Below are positions 8,878 through 17,494 of a DNA stretch of 64,000 nt, piece by piece. Position numbers and translations under genes: made by a program. Source of the stretch: Tropicimonas sp. IMCC34043 (GTDB lineage Bacteria; Pseudomonadota; Alphaproteobacteria; Rhodobacterales; Rhodobacteraceae); NCBI RefSeq assembly GCF_003390845.1, contig NZ_QMEK01000002.1, positions 124,001-188,000 of the forward strand, written 5' to 3'. The notes beneath the pieces were generated by a model that had not been told where the DNA came from, did no database searches, and saw nothing but the letters and a program-made list of their open reading frames with translations. Each line of letters starts with the position of its first letter. The first letter of the stretch is position 1.

Positions 8878-9981
8878 ATGAGCCTCAACACCTTCGGTCA
8901 TCTGTTCCGCGTCACCACCTGGGGCGAAAGCCATGGGCCTGCACTTGGCGCCACGATCGACGGCTGTCCGCCGGGCGTGCCGATCGAGGCGGCAGAGATC
9001 CAGCACTGGCTCGACCGGCGCAAACCCGGCACCAGCCGCTTTACCACCCAGCGCCGCGAGGCCGACGAGGTCGAGATCCTTTCGGGCGTGTTCGCGGGTG
9101 TTTCGACCGGCACTCCGATCCAGCTGATGATCCGCAACACCGACCAGCGGTCGAAGGACTACGGCGACATCGCCGAGAAATTCCGCCCCGGCCACGCCGA
9201 CATCACCTATTGGCAGAAATACGGCATTCGCGACTACCGCGGCGGCGGCCGGTCCTCGGCGCGCGAAACCGCGGCGCGGGTGGCGGCGGGCGGTGTGGCG
9301 CGCGCCGCCCTGTCGGCCCTGCTGCCCGATCTGCGGATCACGGGCTATATGGTGCAGATGGGGGAACGGGTGATCGACCGCAGCCGGTTCGACCTGACCG
9401 AGGTCGAAAACAACCCGTTCTGGGTGCCCGATGCCACTGCGGCCGAGGACTGGGCCACCTATCTCGATGCGATCCGCAAGGACGGCAGCTCGGTCGGCGG
9501 CATGATCGAGCTGAGCGCCACCGGCCTGCCCGCCGGCCTTGGCGCACCGATCTATGGCAAGCTCGACACCGATCTGGCGGCGGCGATGATGTCGATCAAC
9601 GCCGTGAAGGGGGTCGAGATCGGCGAGGGCATGGCCGCAGCCCGCCTGACCGGCGAGGCCAATGCCGACGAGATCACCATGGGGCCCGATGGCCCGGTGT
9701 TCTCGTCGAACCACGCAGGCGGCATCCTTGGCGGGATCTCGACCGGCCAGGAAGTTGTCGTCCGGTTCAGCGTCAAACCGACGTCCTCGATCCTGACCCC
9801 GCGGAAAACCATCACCCGCTCGGGCGAGGATACCACCATCGTCACCAAGGGCCGCCACGACCCCTGCGTCGGCATCCGCGCCGTGCCGGTCGGCGAGGCG
9901 ATGATGGCCTGCGTGCTTCTGGACCACTACCTGCTGCATCGGGGCCAGATCGGCGACGGCCCGCGCGGCAGAATCGGCTGA
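8878..9981 (+). CDS. aroC: Chorismate synthase
   Basis: 367 residues. It converts 5-enolpyruvylshikimate-3-phosphate to chorismate using reduced FMN, the last step of the shikimate pathway. Family signatures are clear: N-terminal '[27 protein letters not shown]' (signature 1), '[20 protein letters not shown]' (signature 2) and 'FSVKPTSSI' (signature 3). Length is normal. Start follows 'CAAAGGAGCCCG'. Monocistronic by appearance; a weak shikimate-dehydrogenase relative lies at 15990 but is not linked. Confidence 0.97.
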   Translation: MSLNTFGHLFRVTTWGESHGPALGATIDGCPPGVPIEAAEIQHWLDRRKPGTSRFTTQRREADEVEILSGVFAGVSTGTPIQLMIRNTDQRSKDYGDIAEKFRPGHADITYWQKYGIRDYRGGGRSSARETAARVAAGGVARAALSALLPDLRITGYMVQMGERVIDRSRFDLTEVENNPFWVPDATAAEDWATYLDAIRKDGSSVGGMIELSATGLPAGLGAPIYGKLDTDLAAAMMSINAVKGVEIGEGMAAARLTGEANADEITMGPDGPVFSSNHAGGILGGISTGQEVVVRFSVKPTSSILTPRKTITRSGEDTTIVTKGRHDPCVGIRAVPVGEAMMACVLLDHYLLHRGQIGDGPRGRIG

Positions 9982-10082
9982 AACCGAAGGTCTCCTGACA
10001 GAACGCTGTCAGCAGCCCCGTGCGGCGACCCATTGGGCACGGCGCGGGATCAACTATGCTGGCGGCGACACAGGAGGTCGCC

Positions 10083-10685
10083 ATGCTCACACTCTATCAC
10101 TCGCCACGGTCCCGCGCGACGCGGGCCTATCAGCTTCTCGACGAACTCGGCGTGCTCGACCGGGTCACGGTCGAAACCGTCGCGATTGCCCGGCAGGATG
10201 GATCGGGCGAGCCCGACCCGCGCAATCCCCACCCCGAGGGCAAGGTGCCGACCCTTGTCCACGACGGCGAGATGGTCTGGGAGAGCGCCGCGATCTTTCT
10301 CTATCTCACGGACATGTTCCCGGAGGCCGGGCTTGGCCCGCTGCCCGGACAAAAGGGGCGCGGCGGCTATCTTTCCTGGCTTGCCTGGTACGGCGACGTG
10401 CTGGAGCCGGTGGTGCATTTCCGCTTCCTCGGGATCGACCATCCGGGGCTTTTCCGCACCTTCCGCGGCTATGACGAGATGGCCGCGCGGCTGGTCTCGA
10501 CGCTCGAGACCCGGCCCTATCTGCTGGGCGACACCTTCTCGGCGGCCGACCTTCTGATCGGCTCGACCTTTGGCTGGTTGCCGCAGATGACGCCCGACAA
10601 CGACGCTGTGCGCGATTGGGTCGCCCGCGTTACGGATCGGCCGGCAGCGCGACGGACGGCCGAGCGTGAGGCGGCGATGGCCTAG
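10083..10685 (+). CDS. Glutathione S-transferase family protein
   Basis: 200-residue GST. The N-terminal thioredoxin-like domain begins 'LTLYHSPRSRATRAYQLLDELG' and holds the GSH-binding 'GKVPTLVHDGEMVWESAAIFLYL', with the Glu-Ser pair that grips the glutathione gamma-glutamyl group. The C-terminal helical domain includes 'YLLGDTFSAADLLIGSTFGW', the N-capping box typical of active GSTs. Start at 10083 follows 'CAGGAGGTCGCC'. It converges with the rightmost gene of the following minus-strand set (stop-to-stop gap 9 bp), so no room exists for a separate terminator. Confidence 0.88.
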   Translation: MLTLYHSPRSRATRAYQLLDELGVLDRVTVETVAIARQDGSGEPDPRNPHPEGKVPTLVHDGEMVWESAAIFLYLTDMFPEAGLGPLPGQKGRGGYLSWLAWYGDVLEPVVHFRFLGIDHPGLFRTFRGYDEMAARLVSTLETRPYLLGDTFSAADLLIGSTFGWLPQMTPDNDAVRDWVARVTDRPAARRTAEREAAMA

Positions 10686-10694
10686 GCCCGGGGC

Positions 10695-11570
10695 CTAACG
10701 GGCGGCGGGCATGCGCGACAGCTGCACGGCGAGGATGCCCGCCATGATCACACCAACGCCGACCAGATCCCAGGGTCCGATGTGCTCGCCCAGCAGAACG
10801 GCGGCAACGCCGACGCCAAAGAACGGGTTGAGGAAGTGGAACGTGGCGGCGCGCACCGCCCCGATCCGCCGCACCAGCAGGAACCAGACCAGTGTCGCGA
10901 CCAGTCCCGGAACGAGCACGGCGTAGGCAAAGGCGGCGACAAAGGGCCAGCTCCAGCTGATCGCCCAGGTCTCGGTCAGTACCGAGACCGGCGCCAGCGT
11001 CGCGGCGCCGACCAGCATCTGCAGGCCCACGACCATCAGCACATTGCCGCCCGAAGATGCCCCGCGCAGCGTCAGCGTGGCGAAGGTCAGGGCCAGCACT
11101 CCGATGGCGCACTGGACAAGTGCGACCGGATCGATCGCGCCGCCCGAAAGCCGCGAGCCCATGATCAGCCCGGCCCCGGCAAAGCCCGCCACCAGCCCCG
11201 CGATGCCGAGTGGCGGCAGGCGGTCGCCCAGAAACAGCCACCCGGCCAGCGCCACCATCAACGGCATGGTCGAGGCGATGATCGCGGCAAGCGAGGCGTC
11301 GATCGTCTGCATCGCCACAAAGAACAGCCCGAGATAGAGCGCGTTCTGGCAGACCCCGAAGATCAGGATCATCCGTGCCTGACCGGTGGTGACACGCCAG
11401 CTTTGCCCCAGAGCGCGGGCAAGCCCGATGGCGATCAGCCCGGCGGTCAGGAACCGGACCGCCGAGATCCCCAGCGGCGGGGCGTGGGCGACGATAATGC
11501 GCGCCGAACTGAAGGCAGAGGACCACATCAGGGCAAAGGCCAGCCCCATACCGATTGCCCGCAGATCCAT
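10695..11570 (-). CDS. EamA/DMT-family membrane transporter
   Basis: 291 residues with about ten hydrophobic helices arranged as two EamA repeats: the first about residues 5-140, the second 150-285, each ending in a glycine-rich helix such as 'VLLGEHIGPWDLVGVGVIMAGI'. Proteins of this family export amino acids, purine derivatives or other small metabolites, but the substrate cannot be predicted. Shine-Dalgarno 'GGTAGGGAGCG' precedes the ATG. Its neighbour on the same strand is a GNAT acetyltransferase after a 68-bp gap. Confidence 0.88.
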   Translation of the reverse strand: MDLRAIGMGLAFALMWSSAFSSARIIVAHAPPLGISAVRFLTAGLIAIGLARALGQSWRVTTGQARMILIFGVCQNALYLGLFFVAMQTIDASLAAIIASTMPLMVALAGWLFLGDRLPPLGIAGLVAGFAGAGLIMGSRLSGGAIDPVALVQCAIGVLALTFATLTLRGASSGGNVLMVVGLQMLVGAATLAPVSVLTETWAISWSWPFVAAFAYAVLVPGLVATLVWFLLVRRIGAVRAATFHFLNPFFGVGVAAVLLGEHIGPWDLVGVGVIMAGILAVQLSRMPAAR

Positions 11571-11638
11571 CTGACGCTCCCTACCGCTTTGACCCCGCCT
11601 AGCGCGGCAGCACCGCCTTGTGAAGGCGGACGGATACG

Positions 11639-12094
11639 TCAGGCAAGTCGCTTCTCCAGATAGACCCGGCGAAAGCCGCTCTCGGTCGAGCGATGGGTTT
11701 CGACAAAGCCAACCCGGCGATAGAGCGCGAGCGGCTCGACCATCGCCTCGTTGGTCAGAAGCCGCAGAATGTCATGGCCGCGATGGCGGGCCTGCCGTTC
11801 GGCCTCGGCGATCAGGCGCCGGCCGATCCCCTGCCCCTGCGCCTCGGGCGCCACGGCCAGAACGTCGAGCAATAGGTGGTCGTCCTGGTCGATCAGCACC
11901 AGGATCCCCTCGACCGCCGGGCCGCGGACAAGCACCTGAACGAGGCCCGCCGCGGTCAGCGCCGCGTAGTCCTCGACCATCGGTGCGGGCTTGCGTCCGA
12001 TGCGCGGCACATAGGGGGCAAAGGCCGCCGCAATCAGCGCATTTATCGCGTCAAGATCTCCGGCGCCCGCCGGTCGCAATCTGGTCTCGGCCAT
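11639..12094 (-). CDS. GNAT-family N-acetyltransferase
   Basis: 151 residues, a single GNAT domain. Motif A, which binds the acetyl-CoA pyrophosphate, is 'LDVLAVAPEAQGQGIGRRLIAEAE'-like, with the core Q-G-Q-G-I-G-R sequence near residues 90-96. The C-terminal strand 'LYRRVGFVETHRSTESG' matches motif B. The acceptor amine is unknown; the family includes enzymes for amino acids, antibiotics and ribosomal proteins. Probably cytosolic. Preceded on the same strand by the HU-family gene and separated from it by a terminator. Confidence 0.88.
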   Translation of the reverse strand: MAETRLRPAGAGDLDAINALIAAAFAPYVPRIGRKPAPMVEDYAALTAAGLVQVLVRGPAVEGILVLIDQDDHLLLDVLAVAPEAQGQGIGRRLIAEAERQARHRGHDILRLLTNEAMVEPLALYRRVGFVETHRSTESGFRRVYLEKRLA

Positions 12095-12115
12095 CGCCCG
12101 CCTGCCACCGCCAAT

Positions 12116-12143
12116 GAAAAAGGAGCCGCCCGACGGCGACCCC
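12116..12143 (-). terminator. Terminator of the HU-family gene
   Basis: On the minus strand an imperfect G/C-rich stem (GTCGCC / GGCGGC with a GTCG loop) is followed by TCCTTTTTC. It lies about 25 bp past the stop of the HU-family gene. Confidence 0.6.
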
Positions 12144-12166
12144 TGGAATGTTAGGAACTCGGAAGT

Positions 12167-12457
12167 TCAGGCGTTGACCGAATCCTTGAGGGCCTTGGCA
12201 AAGGTCATCTTGACGACCTTGTCCGCGTCCTTCTGCAGCATCTCGCCGGTTGCCGGATTGCGGACTTCGCGTGCGGGACGTTCGCGGCAATAGATCTTGC
12301 CAACGCCCGGCAGGGTAACGGCACCGCCGCCGGCGACTTCCTTGGTGATGATGTCGGTGACGGCATCAAGCGCTGCTGTGGCAACCTTCTTGTCGGCTTC
12401 CATTGCCTCGGCAATTGCGGCAACGAGTTGCGTCTTGGTCATCGGTTTTGCGGCCAT
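12167..12457 (-). CDS. HU-family DNA-binding protein
   Basis: 96 residues of the HU/IHF fold. The N-terminal helical dimerisation part 'MTKTQLVAAIAEAMEADKKVATAALDAV' is followed by 'ITKEVAGGGAVTLPGVGKIY' and the DNA-binding arm region 'RPAREVRNPATGE', which keeps the canonical R-N-P-x-T-G tip and its intercalating Pro. The arm is shorter in positive charge than E. coli HU and the C-terminal helix is 'KVVKMTFAKALKDSVN', usual for alphaproteobacterial HU-like proteins. Abundant nucleoid protein. Its own promoter (12506-12534), strong 'GAGGAGACC' ribosome-binding site and terminator make a complete single-gene unit. Confidence 0.92.
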   Translation of the reverse strand: MAAKPMTKTQLVAAIAEAMEADKKVATAALDAVTDIITKEVAGGGAVTLPGVGKIYCRERPAREVRNPATGEMLQKDADKVVKMTFAKALKDSVNA

Positions 12458-12505
12458 GTATGGTCTCCTCGTTCTTGCCCCTTTCTGTTGGGGCTTATTT
12501 TGTTG

Positions 12506-12534
12506 ATTCTACGTTATATGGGATCAACTCACAA
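12506..12534 (-). promoter_or_regulatory. Housekeeping promoter of the HU-family gene
   Basis: On the minus strand: -35 TTGTGA (12529-12534), a 17-bp spacer, -10 TAGAAT (12506-12511). Transcription would start around 12500, leaving a leader of about 42 bases before the gene's ATG at 12457. Confidence 0.6.
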
Positions 12535-12588
12535 CTTTTTGTGGGCTGGCGGGCAGTAAAACAAGGGGAATCACGTGCTTTTTTGGCC

Positions 12589-14070
12589 TCAGAGGAAGGC
12601 TGTTTCCTCAAAACTGCGAAGTTTCCGGGAATGCAGGCGCTCCAGCGGCATGCCGCGCAGCAGTTCCATCGCCCTGACCCCGATCAGAAGATGCCGCGCA
12701 ACCTGGGTCGTATAGAACTCGCTGGCCATGCCCGGCAGCTTCAGCTCGCCATGAAGCGGCTTGTCCGAGACGCACAGAAGCGTGCCATAGGGCACCCGGA
12801 ACCGAAAACCGTTGGCTGCAATCGTGGCGCTTTCCATGTCGAGCGCGATCGCCCGCGACTGGCTCAGCCGCTGTACCGGACCGGACTGGTCGCGCAGCTC
12901 CCAGTTGCGGTTGTCGACCGTCGCCACCGTGCCGGTGCGCATGATCCGCTTCAGCTCATAGCCGCGCAGCTCGGTCACCTCGGCCACGGCCTGTTCCAGC
13001 GCGATCTGGATTTCGGCCAGCGCCGGGATCGGCACCCAGACCGGCAGATCGTCATCGAGCACCTTGTCTTCGCGCAGATAGGCGTGGGCCAACACGAAGT
13101 CGCCCAGGGCCTGACTGTTACGCAGCCCGGCGCAATGCCCGACCATCAGCCAGGCATGGGGGCGCAGCACCGCAATATGGTCGGTCGCGGTCTTGGCGTT
13201 CGAAGGGCCGATGCCGATGTTGACCAGGGTGATGCCCGCGCCGCCCGCACGTTTCAGGTGATAGGTCGGCATCTGCGGCATCTTCGGCGACGGATCGAGC
13301 GGATCGCTGCCAGAGGTGATCTCGTTGTTTCCCGGCCCGACGAAGGCAGTATAGCCGCTTGACGGATCGTCCAGCACCTGCCGGGCATAGGCCTCGAATT
13401 CCGAGACGTAGAACTGATAATTGGTGAACAGGACGTGGTTCTGGAAATGCACCGGGTCGGTCGCCGTATAGTGGCTGAGCCGCGCCAGCGAATAATCCAC
13501 CCGCTGGGCGGTGAAGGGTGCAAGCGGGCTTGATCCATCGTCATGCTTGAAGCCAAAGCCGTTGACGATGTCGTCATGGGTGGTCGACAGGTCCGGCACG
13601 TCGAAGATGTCGCGAAGCTGGAACCGCAGTGCGCCTTCGCGCGGCACGGACAGGCCAGCGTCGTTGCCGACCGCGAAATGCACTGGGATCGGGGTTTCCG
13701 ACGGGCCGATCAGGATCGGCTGGCCGTGGGTCTCGATCAACAGGCCGATTTGCTGGATCAGGTAGTTCCGGAACAGCGTCGGCCGGGTAATGGTGGTGGA
13801 ATAGACCCCCGGTTCGACGACATGGCCGAAGGCAAGGCGTGAATCGACCGGGGCGAAGGTGGTTGTGACCAGCCGGACCTCGGGGTAATAGGCGCGGCAG
13901 CGATGCGGCGGCTGGCCTTCGGCGATCGCTTCCGAAAATCGGGCGGCAAGGAAGGTCGTCGCCTGGGAATAGAGCGAGATCAGGCGTTCGACCGCCGCCT
14001 CGGCATTGCGGAACTCCTCGTGCGGCGGCACGTCCGGGGACAGGATCGGGGTCATCCCGGGGACGTTCAT
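12589..14070 (-). CDS. amn: AMP nucleosidase
   Basis: 493 residues. It hydrolyses AMP to adenine and ribose 5-phosphate. The family layout is an N-terminal AMP nucleosidase-specific domain (about 1-180), then a nucleoside-phosphorylase-like catalytic domain (about 270-480) with 'LVNIGIGPSNAKTATDHIAVLRPHAWLMVGHC' type phosphate/ribose loops and 'AIALDMESATIAANG', where the Met-Glu pair contacts the ribose. Length matches the E. coli enzyme (484). It lies immediately downstream of ade with a 4-base ATGA overlap, so the two are translationally coupled: adenine made here is the substrate of adenine deaminase. Confidence 0.94.
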   Translation of the reverse strand: MNVPGMTPILSPDVPPHEEFRNAEAAVERLISLYSQATTFLAARFSEAIAEGQPPHRCRAYYPEVRLVTTTFAPVDSRLAFGHVVEPGVYSTTITRPTLFRNYLIQQIGLLIETHGQPILIGPSETPIPVHFAVGNDAGLSVPREGALRFQLRDIFDVPDLSTTHDDIVNGFGFKHDDGSSPLAPFTAQRVDYSLARLSHYTATDPVHFQNHVLFTNYQFYVSEFEAYARQVLDDPSSGYTAFVGPGNNEITSGSDPLDPSPKMPQMPTYHLKRAGGAGITLVNIGIGPSNAKTATDHIAVLRPHAWLMVGHCAGLRNSQALGDFVLAHAYLREDKVLDDDLPVWVPIPALAEIQIALEQAVAEVTELRGYELKRIMRTGTVATVDNRNWELRDQSGPVQRLSQSRAIALDMESATIAANGFRFRVPYGTLLCVSDKPLHGELKLPGMASEFYTTQVARHLLIGVRAMELLRGMPLERLHSRKLRSFEETAFL

Positions 14071-15872
14071 TCCAGCACCTCTTCAATCAGATCGACGACT
14101 TCAAAGGTCCTTACGTCCACCAGCCCCTTGTCCGAGATCCGAAGCTCGGGGATCACCACCAACGCCAGCAGCGAATGCTGCATATAGGCGTTGTTGAGGC
14201 TGCAACCGCAATCCTGCATCGCAACCCCCAGCGCCTGGGCCTTGGCGGCGACGGTCTGGGCCAGATCGTCCGACATCAGCCCGGCAATCGGCAGCTCGAC
14301 CAGCGCCAACTCCTGCCCGTCGCGCCACAGCGTCACGCCGCCGCCGACCTCGGCCAGCCGGTTGGCGGCCAGCGCCATGTCCGCGCGCGAAGTGCCGACG
14401 ACAATCATGTGGTGGCTGTCATGCGCCACGGTCGAGGCCATGGCCATGTTGCCGGTATAGCCAAAGCCCTGGACAAAGGCGTTCGTGACCGCGCCGGTGC
14501 CGCGGTGGCGTTCGACCAGCGCGATCTGGCAGATCTCGCCCGTTGCCTCAACGAGCCCCTCGGACACCGGCAGGTCGGCCGACAGCGCCTTGGTCGGCGC
14601 TTGGTTTTCAACGACGCCGATCACCTTGGCACGGACGTGGTTGGCACCCTGCGGCGCCGGGATCTCGAAATCCCGTGCCGCCAGCGTCCTGCCCAGATGG
14701 ACCGATTGCCGTGCCGCCTCGGGCCAGTCGAGGTGCGGGCAGTCGACCAGAATCTGCCCGTCCCTTGCCGCAACCTTGCCGCGGGCGATCACCACCTCGA
14801 TCGGCAGGTCGCGCAGATCGGACGTCAGGATCACGTCGGCCCGCCGGCCCGGTGCGATCGAGCCCAGTTCGCGTTCCAGCCCGAAATGGGTGGCGGTGTT
14901 GATCGTCGCCATCTGCAATGCCACCAGCGGATCGCAACCGCAGGCGATGGCGTGGCGCACCACCCGGTTCATGTGCCCGTCGTTGATCAGCGTGCCGGAA
15001 TGGCAGTCGTCTGTGCACAGGATGAAGTTGCGGGGATCGAGCCCCTTTTCGGTGATCGCGGTAATCTGGCGTTCGACGTCGTACCAGGCCGAGCCGAGCC
15101 GCAGCATCGACCGCATCCCCTGCCGCACCCGGGCAATCGCGTCGGCCTCGCAGGTGCCTTCGTGATCGTCGGCGGGGCCGCCGGCGGCATAGGCATGGAA
15201 CGGTGCGCCAAGATCGGGCGAGGCATAATGCCCGCCGATCACCTTGCCGGCGGCCTGCGTCGCCGCCATCTCGGCCAGCAGCTTGGCGTCGCCCGCGATC
15301 ACGCCGGGAAAGTTCATCATCTCGCCCAGTCCGATGATCCCGGGCCAGGTCATCGCCTCGGCGACGTCCTCGGGGCCGATCTCGAACCCGGTCGTTTCCA
15401 GCCCCGGCGCCGAGGGCGCACAGGACGGCATCTGGGTGAAGATGTTGACGGGCTGCATCTGCGCCTCGTCATGCATCAGCCGCACGCCCGCCAGCCCCAG
15501 CACATTCGCGATCTCGTGCGGGTCGGTGAACATGGTGGTGGTGCCGTGCGGGATCACCGCGCGGGCAAATTCGGCCGGGATCAGCATCCCGGATTCGATG
15601 TGCATGTGTCCGTCGCACAGCCCGGGCACCATGTATTTGCCCTCGGCCTCGATGATCTCGGTTTCGGGGCCGATGCAGTGGCTGGCATCGGGGCCGACAT
15701 AGGCAATGCGCCCCGCGGCAATCGCGATGTCGTGGCCTTCCAGCAACTCGCGGCTGTGGACATTGACCCAGATGCCGCCGCGGATCACCATATCTGCGGG
15801 CGCGCGCCCGGCGGCAACGGCGATCAGGCGGGGGGCGGCCTTGGACCAGCTTTCAATCGTCTGTGTTTTCAT
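14067..15872 (-). CDS. ade: Adenine deaminase
   Basis: 601 residues. Metal-dependent amidohydrolase converting adenine to hypoxanthine and ammonia. The N-terminal beta-sandwich is followed by the amidohydrolase barrel with 'VPGLCDGHMHIESGML' (metal-binding His-x-His and the family's extra Glu), 'HYASPDLG', 'DDCHSGTLINDGHMNRVVRHAI', and a C-terminal extension characteristic of Ade ('GGGVTLWRDGQELALVELPIAGLMS'). Length is typical (about 590). First gene of the ade-amn pair; the stop overlaps the amn start. Together they route AMP to hypoxanthine. Confidence 0.95.
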   Translation of the reverse strand: MKTQTIESWSKAAPRLIAVAAGRAPADMVIRGGIWVNVHSRELLEGHDIAIAAGRIAYVGPDASHCIGPETEIIEAEGKYMVPGLCDGHMHIESGMLIPAEFARAVIPHGTTTMFTDPHEIANVLGLAGVRLMHDEAQMQPVNIFTQMPSCAPSAPGLETTGFEIGPEDVAEAMTWPGIIGLGEMMNFPGVIAGDAKLLAEMAATQAAGKVIGGHYASPDLGAPFHAYAAGGPADDHEGTCEADAIARVRQGMRSMLRLGSAWYDVERQITAITEKGLDPRNFILCTDDCHSGTLINDGHMNRVVRHAIACGCDPLVALQMATINTATHFGLERELGSIAPGRRADVILTSDLRDLPIEVVIARGKVAARDGQILVDCPHLDWPEAARQSVHLGRTLAARDFEIPAPQGANHVRAKVIGVVENQAPTKALSADLPVSEGLVEATGEICQIALVERHRGTGAVTNAFVQGFGYTGNMAMASTVAHDSHHMIVVGTSRADMALAANRLAEVGGGVTLWRDGQELALVELPIAGLMSDDLAQTVAAKAQALGVAMQDCGCSLNNAYMQHSLLALVVIPELRISDKGLVDVRTFEVVDLIEEVLE

Positions 15873-15989
15873 GGCCCATGTTTTCCCTATTTCCCGGCCG
15901 ATGCAAGCGGCTGCGCCAAGGCCGGTCTGGACAGCGATATGCGCCGCGACCTGTGACAGCCGCGCGACAGTCGCGCCCGCCCCCCGGGG

Positions 15990-16811
15990 TCAGGCAGGCT
16001 GCGCGGCAAATTCCCGGGCGCGCCGGAACTGGTCGTCGGTCGGGCGTACGCCGGTATAAAGCTCGAACTGCGCGACGGCCTGCAACGCGATCACCTCGTC
16101 GCCCGCGATCACCACCTTGCCCTTTGCCCGAGCCATCCGAACCAGCGGCGTCTCGGGCGGCAGCGCCACCACATCGAAGACCGCCTCGGCCCGGTCCACC
16201 GCTGCCTCGGTGAAAGCAAGCGCATCGGCGTCCTCCCCGCCCGCCATGCCGATCGGGGTGACATTGACCAGAAGATCCGCGTCGAGCCCCCCAGCCTCGG
16301 CGCGCCAGTCAAAGCCGCTGATCCGTGCCAGTTCGGGGCCGGCCACGGCGTTGCGGGCGACAATCGTGCCATTCCTGAACCCGGCATCGCGAAACGCGCT
16401 GGCAACCGCCTTCGCCATGCCGCCACTGCCCCGCAGGACAAGCCGCATGTCGGGGTTCAGCCGGTATTGGGCGATCAGCGTCTCGACTGCGGTGTAGTCG
16501 GTGTTATAGGCCCGCAGCACGCCGTCATCGTTGACGATGGTGTTGACCGACTGGATTGCGGCGGCGGACGGCATCAGTTCGTCCACCAGCGGAATGCAGG
16601 CCTCCTTGAACGGCATCGAGATCGCGCAGCCGCGGATCCCCAGCGCCCGGATGCCGCCGATGGCCGCCGGCAGGTCGGTGGTCGAAAACGCCTTGTAGAC
16701 ATAGTTCAGGCCGAGTTCCTCGTAGAGGAAATTGTGGAACCGCGTGCCGTGATTGCCCGGCCGCGCCGAAAGCGACATGCAAAGCCGGGTGTCTTTGGTG
16801 ATCCGGGTCAT
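15990..16811 (-). CDS. Shikimate 5-dehydrogenase-like protein
   Basis: 273 residues with the AroE/YdiB architecture but divergent. The substrate domain has 'SLSARPGNHGTRFHNF', and the catalytic Lys is present in 'SMPFKEACIPLVDEL' and the Asp in 'AYNTDYTAVE'. The nucleotide domain has 'LRGSGGMAKAVASAFRDAG' in place of GAGGAxRA, and 'VARNAV' where AroE has the NRT phosphate-binding motif, so NADPH specificity is doubtful. The C-terminal 'GDEVIALQAVAQFELYTG' matches the family. A substrate other than shikimate, or NAD dependence, is possible. Shine-Dalgarno 'GGAGGCCCCACG'. Unlinked to aroC. Confidence 0.8.
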   Translation of the reverse strand: MTRITKDTRLCMSLSARPGNHGTRFHNFLYEELGLNYVYKAFSTTDLPAAIGGIRALGIRGCAISMPFKEACIPLVDELMPSAAAIQSVNTIVNDDGVLRAYNTDYTAVETLIAQYRLNPDMRLVLRGSGGMAKAVASAFRDAGFRNGTIVARNAVAGPELARISGFDWRAEAGGLDADLLVNVTPIGMAGGEDADALAFTEAAVDRAEAVFDVVALPPETPLVRMARAKGKVVIAGDEVIALQAVAQFELYTGVRPTDDQFRRAREFAAQPA

Positions 16812-16959
16812 CGTGGGGCCTCCGTCTGTCGGTGTGCAGGGGTGCTAGCGCGAACGCCGGGGCCTGTGGAGGCGACAAGACGGCGCCCGTCGGGTGGCGG
16901 TTTCACCCGCCGTGCAGAATGCGCTATCACCTTGTGACGGCACTGCGCCGGAGGGAACC

Positions 16960-17391
16960 ATGTTCGACGAGACAGACCTGGAACGCTTCGTCGAGGCACA
17001 GCAGGAGATCTGGGCCGAGGCGATGGAGGAGATCGACGCCGGGCTGAAGCACGGCCACTGGATGTGGTTTGTCTATCCGCAGCTGCGCGGGCTGGGATAT
17101 TCACACCGCGCGCAGTATTTCGGTCTGGCCGATGCCGACGAGGCGCGGCGCTATCTGCGCCACCCGCAGCTCGGGCCACGGCTAGTCGATGCGATGGAGC
17201 GGCTGATGACACACCGTGCGATCCCGCCCGAGCGGATCCTTGGCGACGTCGATGCCGCCAAGCTGCAGTCCTGCGCGACGCTGTTCGAAGCGGTGGCGAC
17301 CGATCCCCGCCCCTTCGCCGCGGTGCTGGAGGCCTTCTTTGACGGCGACCGCTGCGCCCGGACACTGGCGATGCTGGAGAACCGGGTGTGA
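16960..17391 (+). CDS. DUF1810 family protein
   Basis: 143-residue soluble helical protein of the DUF1810 family. The signature region 'HWMWFVYPQLRGLGYS' followed by 'YFGLADADEARRYLRHPQLGPRL' is distinctive. No function has been established for the family that I can state with confidence. The start at 16960 follows 'CGGAGGGAACC'. The next gene, an NAD(P)-binding protein, begins 103 bp downstream on the same strand and may be cotranscribed. Confidence 0.85.
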   Translation: MFDETDLERFVEAQQEIWAEAMEEIDAGLKHGHWMWFVYPQLRGLGYSHRAQYFGLADADEARRYLRHPQLGPRLVDAMERLMTHRAIPPERILGDVDAAKLQSCATLFEAVATDPRPFAAVLEAFFDGDRCARTLAMLENRV

Positions 17392-17494
17392 TGCGCGGGC
17401 AATCGAGACGCGACACCGCGCACTACCCGGCCCGAGGGGCGGGCGAGGCACAGCCAGGCAACCCCGGCCCGATCCCGGCTGGAAAGGTCGAGAC

